Below, piece after piece: positions 58,256-64,000 of a stretch of 64,000 nt of DNA. This stretch comes from HXMU1420-13 sp034669965 (GTDB lineage Bacteria; Bacteroidota; Rhodothermia; Balneolales; Balneolaceae). A model generated the notes under the pieces. The model ran no database searches. It saw only the letters and a list, made by a program, of their open reading frames with translations, and was not told the origin of the DNA. The stretch covers positions 434,001 to 498,000 of the forward strand of contig JAXMOK010000001.1 in the NCBI GenBank assembly GCA_034669965.1, given 5' to 3'. The stretch's first letter is position 1. Every line of letters starts with the position of its first letter. The translations under genes were made by a program, and so were the position numbers.

Positions 58256-58283
58256 TTCCTTTCCCTTGAAAAAGGGAAAGGAA
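58256..58283. terminator. Perfect hairpin between convergent genes
   Basis: TTCCTTTCCCTT, loop GAAA, AAGGGAAAGGAA: a 12-bp perfect stem with a tetraloop between the GH81 stop and the GH130-like stop. No T-run follows on either side, so it may be a weak bidirectional terminator or a 3'-end stabiliser. Confidence 0.6.
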
Positions 58284-58294
58284 CACTTTAATAA

Positions 58295-59401
58295 TTAGTC
58301 ATCCTTTTCCCAGCTTACCACTCCAACCATACTATCTGCTGTGCCGTAGTACAGAAACCAGTGATCGTTAAAATACACCAGGCCTTCGATAAAGGTGGTG
58401 CCATCTTTGTATTGACCTGATTTTTCGAAAGGCATTTCAGGTTTAATAAATGGCTCATCCGAACGATCCAAAATTTTCCATGGCTCGTTGGCATCATATA
58501 AAGCTTGCCCCCCCGTATAAATTCGATTACCTAGTTCAGGCGCACCAATATTTTGAGAATTACCGGCATTATAAAGTACAACAATGCCATCATCGGTTAA
58601 CAGCGGTGGCGGACCGGCTTCTACCAACCAAGAATCGAAATAGCCCGGTCGCGGGCTCAATACAGGTGCCAAATCCCCCTGATAATTCTCCACCGGTTCC
58701 CAGTTTATTAAATCCTCGGAACTAGCCAGCCAAATATGAGGAACCCCGTAATACATCCAATATCGATCATCAATTTTAGCAGCAACCAGCCGACCATCTA
58801 TTAATTGGGTAACAATAGCACCCGATTTAGATTCTCTGTTATGATATTTCCCCTCTTTCCAGTTTTCAAAAATCGGCCCGTGCTTTTCCCAGTTTTCTAG
58901 ATCATAAGAAGTTGCAACGGCTAATCTCGGATACTCCCTATTCCATTGAGTATAGGTTAACACAAACATTCCGTCTGCCGATTCAACGATTCGCGGATCT
59001 TCAACTCCTCCCGGCCATTCATAGTTCTTTTGATCATCATTTTTGGGATAAAATACCGGCTCATCAACTCGATCGTAGGTAATTCCATCTTCCGAAAGTG
59101 CCAATCCTAATCTTGAAGTGTGCCCGCCGATACCTACGTCACCTAATTTTTCTTCGGCTCGGTAAAACACATGAATTTCAGCATCCTTAACAATAGCTGC
59201 GGGGTTAAAAGTGGCCATCGATTCCCAAAAAACTGTTTGGCCATGAATCGGATCAACAAATGTTGAAAGTGTATCCGGTGAGATGATGGGTTGTTGATGC
59301 TCAGCTCGCTCGAATGGACCAAGCATCCATTCTTTTTCTTGTGCGATGGTCGGTTTAACCAATAAACAAGCAATCCACAATAAAACGAAAGCCTTTATCA
59401 T
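58295..59401 (-). CDS. Secreted GH130-like five-bladed propeller glycosidase
   Basis: A 368-aa protein with a signal peptide (FVLLWIACLLVKPTIAQ). The propeller pattern fits GH130/GH43-like enzymes: ESMATFNPAAIVKDAEIHVF, YRAEE, and WPGGVEDPRIVESADGMFVL, where GVEDPRI is a GH130 hallmark; later VEAGPPPLLTDDGIVVLYNA. Most GH130 proteins are cytoplasmic mannoside phosphorylases. Export here suggests a hydrolase or a periplasmic role on mannose-containing oligosaccharides. It is encoded between two T9SS genes, but on the other strand. Family good, substrate unknown. Confidence 0.8.
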   Translation of the reverse strand: MIKAFVLLWIACLLVKPTIAQEKEWMLGPFERAEHQQPIISPDTLSTFVDPIHGQTVFWESMATFNPAAIVKDAEIHVFYRAEEKLGDVGIGGHTSRLGLALSEDGITYDRVDEPVFYPKNDDQKNYEWPGGVEDPRIVESADGMFVLTYTQWNREYPRLAVATSYDLENWEKHGPIFENWKEGKYHNRESKSGAIVTQLIDGRLVAAKIDDRYWMYYGVPHIWLASSEDLINWEPVENYQGDLAPVLSPRPGYFDSWLVEAGPPPLLTDDGIVVLYNAGNSQNIGAPELGNRIYTGGQALYDANEPWKILDRSDEPFIKPEMPFEKSGQYKDGTTFIEGLVYFNDHWFLYYGTADSMVGVVSWEKDD

Positions 59402-59592
59402 ATTAATCCTCTTACGGTTAATGAGTTATCCCAATACAATATAAAAGATCAGTGCTATTAACAATGTAATGCTAGGCAGTTTTACTACAATACTTGACTT
59501 AGCATGTTTTATGAAGTGTTTTGAGAAATCTTATCACTTGGTTAACTAATTAATTTTGTTGATACTCTCTCAATTCTCACACACGTCATACT

Positions 59593-62500
59593 ATGCTCAA
59601 GAAATCAATCTCGATTTTTCTCTTTGCTGTATTCATCAGCACTACAGCATTTGCACACACTTTTAAAGTGCTCATTTTTTCGAAAACAGAAGGCTTTCGC
59701 CATAATTCAATTGATGAAGGCATTGCTGCAATTCAACAACTTGGACTGGATCACGACTTCGAAGTGGTTGCCACCGAAGATGCTTCCCTGTTTACGTATG
59801 AAATCCTTAGCCAATATGATGCTATCATTTTTCTGAGCACCACCGGCAATGTGTTAAACTCAGATCAACAGGCAGCTTTTGAGCAATACATTCAAACTGG
59901 CGGTGGGTTTGTGGGAATTCACGCAGCTTCGGATACCGAATACGATTGGCCTTGGTATGGCGGACTCGTGGGAGCTTATTTTGATAGTCACCCTCCCGGA
60001 ACGCCAACTGCTACCATCGAAGTAGCTGATAAAATCCACCCTTCCACCTCTTTTTTACCGGATTATTGGGTACGAACTGATGAATGGTACAACTATCGCG
60101 CGAATCCCCGAGGCGAAGTTCATGTGTTGATGACGTTAGACGAAAGCACGTACTCCGGCGGGAACATGGGTTATGATCACCCCATCGCCTGGATGCACAA
60201 TTACGAAGGTGGACGAGCTTGGTATACCGGTGGCGGACATACCGAAGCAAGTTATTCTGAACCTATGTTCATGCAGCATATTTTGGGTGGAATTTTGTAT
60301 GCAAGTGGAGATGTTAGTGGCAATTATGAAGGCACCATTGATGATAAATATCAGGTAACCGTATTAGATAACAACCCGTTAAGCCCGATGGCAGTAGCCG
60401 TTCTGCCGAATTTAGATGTGTTGTACATCGAACGGGCTGGTAATTTAAAACTTCGGAACAACGAAACGGGTCTTATTTCAAACGCAGGTTCATTAAGTGT
60501 TGATTCCGGTCGCGAAGACGGATTAATTGGTATTGTTCTCGATCCTGATTTCGAAACGAATTCGTGGCTGTATCTTTTTTATTCACCTACCGGAGTTTCA
60601 GAACAGCGAGTATCACGTTTTAACTTTGATGGCACTTCTATAGATATGGATTCCGAAGTAATCATTTTGCGCATTCCCGTTCAGCGAGAGCAATGTTGCC
60701 ATTCGGGAGGTGATATGGAATTCGACAGCAACGGAAATTTATTCATAACTACCGGCGACAATACTAACCCTTTTGAATCGGACGGCTACGCTCCCATCGA
60801 TGAACGTGCCGGGCGATCTGCGTTCGATGCTCAGGCAACATCCGGAAATACGAACGATTTACGAGGCAAAATTCTTCGAATCCATCCCGAAGATGATGGC
60901 AGCTACACCATTCCGGAAGGCAATTTATTTTCAGATTCCGAAGATGGAAAACCTGAAATCTATGTAATGGGAACCCGAAACCCATTCAGAATGGCCGTTA
61001 GCAAATATACCGATGAATTAGTTTGGGGCGATGTCGGTCCGGATGCAACGGCAACAAGTTCAAGTCGTGGACCGGTTGGTCATGATGAATTTAATCGAAC
61101 AACAGAATCTGGTAATTTTGGCTGGCCCTATTGCATAGCCGACAACCAAGCTTACGTTGATTACAACTTCGCGAATGGAAGTTCGGGCTCAGCCTTCGAT
61201 TGTTCCAATCCCGTTAACGATTCTCCCAATAATACCGGAGCGCAAAACCTGCCTCCGGCAAAGCCCGCCTGGCTCGATTACACCTATGGCTTCACCCCTG
61301 ACCTACCGGAGTTTGAAGAAGGTGATCGAACAGCAATAGCAGGAGGATTTTTTCAGTTTGATCCCACAAATCTTGAATCTGGAAGTTTCCCTCAATATTA
61401 CGATAGCACGTTGTTCATACTGGAATGGACTCGAAATTGGATAAAAGAAGTGCGGTTCGATAAAGACGGCAACCTGCTCCAAATAAATCCCTTTTTACCG
61501 GATTTAGAACTCGCCCGCCCTATTGATATGCAATTCGGGCCTGATGGTGCCATGTACATTGTTGAGTGGGGAACCGGATTTTTCGCGAACAACGAAGATG
61601 CGAGAGTGATCAAAATTGAGTACGTCGAAAATTTAGGAAACAGAGGGCCCACAGCGATCGCTTCTGCCTCAGTAACAAGTGGTGCAGCACCCTTAGAAGT
61701 TGAGTTTACCGCAAGCCGCTCCAGCGATCCTGATAATGATTTCCTTACATTTTCGTGGGATTTTGATGGAGATGATATTGAAGATTCATCCGATGAAAAC
61801 CCAACGTTTACGTACACCGAAGATGGTAATTATACAGCCAAGTTAACAGTTAGTGATCCGGATGGTGAATCTGCGGTCGCACAAGTTCAAATTGTAGTTG
61901 GTAATACTAAACCAAAGGTGATCATAGAACGTCCATACAATGGTGGATTTTATGAAGATTATGATGTTGTTGAATATAAAATCTCTGTTGAAGATGACGA
62001 GCAAGGGACCACTGAAGCCGGTATTAATTGTAGTGATGTGATTTCTGAACCATCCATCGGCCACGACGATCACGCACACGGAGAAGGATCGCGCCAAGGT
62101 TGTGAAGGCGAGTTTCCTACAAACCCACATGGCGAAGGTTCAGATGATATATTTTATGTGTTTAATGCCCAGTTTACAGATGACGGTGGTGGAGCGGGTG
62201 TTCCATTAACGGGAAATGATGTCGTAATTCTTCATCCTAAGAAAAAACAAGCAGAACACACTCAAGAGTTTATCGATCTTAAAACAGAAACCACCGGCGA
62301 CTTTCTTGGGGGCGGACTTAACATTGGCTTTGTGAATCATAATTCTGCCCTCAAATTTGGACCAATGAATTTCGAGAACATTGAGTTTGTCACTGCTCGG
62401 TTTGCTACTCAACAAAACCCGGCAGAAATCCAATTTCGATTGGATGATATAAATGGACCTTTGATTGCCAGTATGCAAACGGCTTTAACCGGAGGCTGGC

Positions 62501-63360
62501 AATCCTACGATTATTTTACCACCGACTTAAATAATCTTGGCGGTAGCCGCGATTTATATGTGGTTTTCAAGAATGCAGCTAATCCCGGCGGAATTGGAAA
62601 TGTAAACTGGTTTGAATTCCATGGAAAAGGTGTAGCTAAATCCAACCCAGATTCATTGAAAGGACTAGCTGCAACCTATTACCCTACTTCAGATTTTACC
62701 GGTACTCCTTTTGTAAGGCAAGAACCAATGGTAGCGTGGAATTGGAAAAATAATAGCCCCGTTACAGGCATTCCATCTAACAATTTCAGTGTTCGATATA
62801 GTGGTGAAGTAATGGCGCCTAGTGCCGGAAATTATCGTTTTTCGGTGGAGGCAATCAATGGCGAAGCAACGGTTTATATTGATGGTGAAGCCGTATCAAA
62901 TAATCAACAAATTGCCTTTACCAAAGATCAAAAGCGACAAATAATACTTGAGTATTCCCACACTTCGGGGACAGCCGGCTTATATCTTCGATGGTCGGGC
63001 TCAAATCCAACTAATGTAATCCATGAAGATTATTTGATTCCTGATATGGATGTATTAACTGTGAATAATGAAACAGATTTTGAGCCGGAAATACCATTAG
63101 ATTTGAAATTGAAACAAAACTATCCGAATCCATTTAATCCAAGTACTCAAATTGAATTCAGCTTGCCGGAATCAGGGAAAGTATCCTTAAAAGTATACAA
63201 TGTGGTTGGGCAAATCGTACAGGTTTTGGTTGATGAAATTCGTAATACCGGATCTCACTCCGTGAGTTTCGATGCCTCGGGATTATCAAGTGGGGTATAC
63301 TTTTACCAACTAGAATTTGAAGGCGCTGTGATTTCCAATAAAATGCTGTTGATGAAATAA
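59593..63360 (+). CDS. T9SS-secreted ThuA / sugar dehydrogenase fusion
   Basis: A 1255-aa multi-domain protein. It has a signal peptide (1-21) and a ThuA-type domain (about 22-240, FVGIHAASDTEYDWPWYGGL, WYTGGGHTE). Next is a PQQ-type glucose/sorbosone dehydrogenase propeller (about 252-680, GREDGLIGIVLDPDF, QCCHSGGDMEFDSNGNLFI, VMGTRNPFRMAV). Then come a PKD domain (about 690-770), a CBM6-like domain (about 878-1013), a PA14 domain (about 1022-1140) and a T9SS tail (YPNPFNPSTQIEFSL). No cytochrome c domain is seen. It likely oxidises or binds sugars at the cell surface; the substrate is unknown. Confidence 0.88.
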   Translation: MLKKSISIFLFAVFISTTAFAHTFKVLIFSKTEGFRHNSIDEGIAAIQQLGLDHDFEVVATEDASLFTYEILSQYDAIIFLSTTGNVLNSDQQAAFEQYIQTGGGFVGIHAASDTEYDWPWYGGLVGAYFDSHPPGTPTATIEVADKIHPSTSFLPDYWVRTDEWYNYRANPRGEVHVLMTLDESTYSGGNMGYDHPIAWMHNYEGGRAWYTGGGHTEASYSEPMFMQHILGGILYASGDVSGNYEGTIDDKYQVTVLDNNPLSPMAVAVLPNLDVLYIERAGNLKLRNNETGLISNAGSLSVDSGREDGLIGIVLDPDFETNSWLYLFYSPTGVSEQRVSRFNFDGTSIDMDSEVIILRIPVQREQCCHSGGDMEFDSNGNLFITTGDNTNPFESDGYAPIDERAGRSAFDAQATSGNTNDLRGKILRIHPEDDGSYTIPEGNLFSDSEDGKPEIYVMGTRNPFRMAVSKYTDELVWGDVGPDATATSSSRGPVGHDEFNRTTESGNFGWPYCIADNQAYVDYNFANGSSGSAFDCSNPVNDSPNNTGAQNLPPAKPAWLDYTYGFTPDLPEFEEGDRTAIAGGFFQFDPTNLESGSFPQYYDSTLFILEWTRNWIKEVRFDKDGNLLQINPFLPDLELARPIDMQFGPDGAMYIVEWGTGFFANNEDARVIKIEYVENLGNRGPTAIASASVTSGAAPLEVEFTASRSSDPDNDFLTFSWDFDGDDIEDSSDENPTFTYTEDGNYTAKLTVSDPDGESAVAQVQIVVGNTKPKVIIERPYNGGFYEDYDVVEYKISVEDDEQGTTEAGINCSDVISEPSIGHDDHAHGEGSRQGCEGEFPTNPHGEGSDDIFYVFNAQFTDDGGGAGVPLTGNDVVILHPKKKQAEHTQEFIDLKTETTGDFLGGGLNIGFVNHNSALKFGPMNFENIEFVTARFATQQNPAEIQFRLDDINGPLIASMQTALTGGWQSYDYFTTDLNNLGGSRDLYVVFKNAANPGGIGNVNWFEFHGKGVAKSNPDSLKGLAATYYPTSDFTGTPFVRQEPMVAWNWKNNSPVTGIPSNNFSVRYSGEVMAPSAGNYRFSVEAINGEATVYIDGEAVSNNQQIAFTKDQKRQIILEYSHTSGTAGLYLRWSGSNPTNVIHEDYLIPDMDVLTVNNETDFEPEIPLDLKLKQNYPNPFNPSTQIEFSLPESGKVSLKVYNVVGQIVQVLVDEIRNTGSHSVSFDASGLSSGVYFYQLEFEGAVISNKMLLMK

Positions 63361-63455
63361 TAGCTTTGCTTTACCAAAATTGACGTTGTTTCATATTATC
63401 TGATTTTCGGAAATGATACCTTTCTTCTATCATCATGGAATAACAAATCAACCTT

Positions 63456-64000
63456 ATGAGATACATCGGTTTACTACTTTTCGTTATAGTATGCACTTCA
63501 TTTCAAGCCACAGCACAAGATTGGCTGATTGAGCGTTCAGAATGGGGTAGCACCGATTCTCTTGTCGAAAGTAATCGTCATTCGATTTCATACATCACCA
63601 TTCATCATGGCGGTGAGATTTTCGAGGATGATAAAGATGTGTACACGTATCTCAAGAATCTCCAGTCTTGGAGCCGTTCTGCTCGTAGTTGGATGGATGT
63701 CCCTTATCATTACATCATCGACAGAAAAGGTAACATTTTCGAAGGTCGCCCTTTGGATTACCGTGGCGACACCAACACTACCTACGATCCAACCGGACAC
63801 GCGCTCATAGTATTACTTGGTAATTTCGAAGAGCAAGAGCTTCGCAATGAGCAAATCGAATCGTTGAAAACAGTAACCGAATACTTAGCCGATTGGAAGT
63901 CTGTTCCGGCATCAAAAATCAAAACCCATAAAGATTACGCTGAAACACTTTGCCCGGGTAAAAAGCTTAGCGAATATCTAGCTACTAAAGATTGGAAGCA
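63456..64000 (+). CDS. Secreted amidase_2/PGRP-like protein (partial)
   Basis: The gene starts at ATG 63456 and runs off the window after 181 codons. A signal peptide (LLLFVIVCTSFQATAQ) is followed by an N-acetylmuramoyl-L-alanine amidase/PGRP domain: ISYITIHHGGEIFEDD with the zinc-ligand His50, DVPYHYIIDRKGNIFEGRPL, GHALIVLLGNF, and THKDYAETLCPG with the other ligands His158 and Cys166. All three zinc ligands are present, so it should be an active peptidoglycan amidase. The C-terminal part is outside the window and may hold a sorting tail. Confidence 0.88.
   Translation, partial: MRYIGLLLFVIVCTSFQATAQDWLIERSEWGSTDSLVESNRHSISYITIHHGGEIFEDDKDVYTYLKNLQSWSRSARSWMDVPYHYIIDRKGNIFEGRPLDYRGDTNTTYDPTGHALIVLLGNFEEQELRNEQIESLKTVTEYLADWKSVPASKIKTHKDYAETLCPGKKLSEYLATKDWK

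Overview
The window is dominated by a flagellar and chemotaxis locus of about 54 kb, followed by a block of secreted carbohydrate-active genes. The organism is a flagellated diderm with P and L rings. Two large secreted proteins end in the Bacteroidota-type type IX secretion (T9SS) tail that starts with YPNPFNP. T9SS together with a full flagellum, an AT-leaning sequence and weak Shine-Dalgarno use suggests Balneolota or a near relative (Rhodothermota/Ignavibacteria-like). This assignment is inference; no rRNA gene is present to confirm it.

Layout. 1-4486 (minus): rod and P/L-ring operon flgF-flgG-flgA-flgH-flgI-flgJ plus a cut-off flgN-like gene. 4908-11804 (plus): flhB-flhA-flhF-flhG-small membrane protein-fliA, then an 87-aa gene. 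11805-13825: repeat-rich island with a pseudogene, one small membrane-protein gene and a 14-bp tandem array. 13826-20299 (minus): motA-motB-fliL-fliM-fliY/N-fliO-fliP-fliQ-fliR. 20300-21336: second repeat region with a 207-bp tandem repeat and an IS3-type transposase remnant. 21426-32847 (minus): 13-gene basal body/hook operon flgB-flgC-orf75-fliE-fliF-fliG-fliH-fliI-fliJ-orf199-fliK-flgD-flgE. 33062-42849: sensor kinases, an outer-membrane barrel, two chemoreceptors, cheW and two small TonB-C-terminal-like secreted proteins. 43099-51380 (minus): cheD-orf64-cheX-cheB-cheY and cheY-cheX-cheA-cheR. 51648-54837: a small unknown gene and two more histidine-kinase-type proteins. 54930-64000: T9SS-exported GH81 beta-1,3-glucanase, secreted GH130-like protein, T9SS-exported ThuA/sugar-dehydrogenase fusion, and the start of a secreted peptidoglycan amidase/PGRP-like gene.

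Regulation. A recurrent motif TAA(G/A)-N14/15-NCCGATAA, matching the FliA (sigma-28) consensus, lies before nearly every motility transcription unit: flhB-fliA, the 87-aa gene, motA, the kinase at 33062, the PAS kinase, the barrel-mcp pair, tonB-like 1, cheW, cheD, cheY-cheA and the 135-aa gene. The flgF and flgB operons lack it and instead carry TGGCAC-N5-TTG, a partial sigma-54 match. This gives a readable two-tier model in which early rod/hook genes are sigma-54-like and the motor, chemotaxis and accessory genes are sigma-28. FliA would also drive its own operon.

Most unusual points: a CheA with three tandem N-terminal repeats before its Hpt domain; a FliM without the CheY-binding N-terminal peptide; a FlhF with altered GTPase motifs paired with a FlhG lacking the FlhF-activating helix; and sigma-28-linked TonB-like and outer-membrane proteins inside the chemotaxis region.
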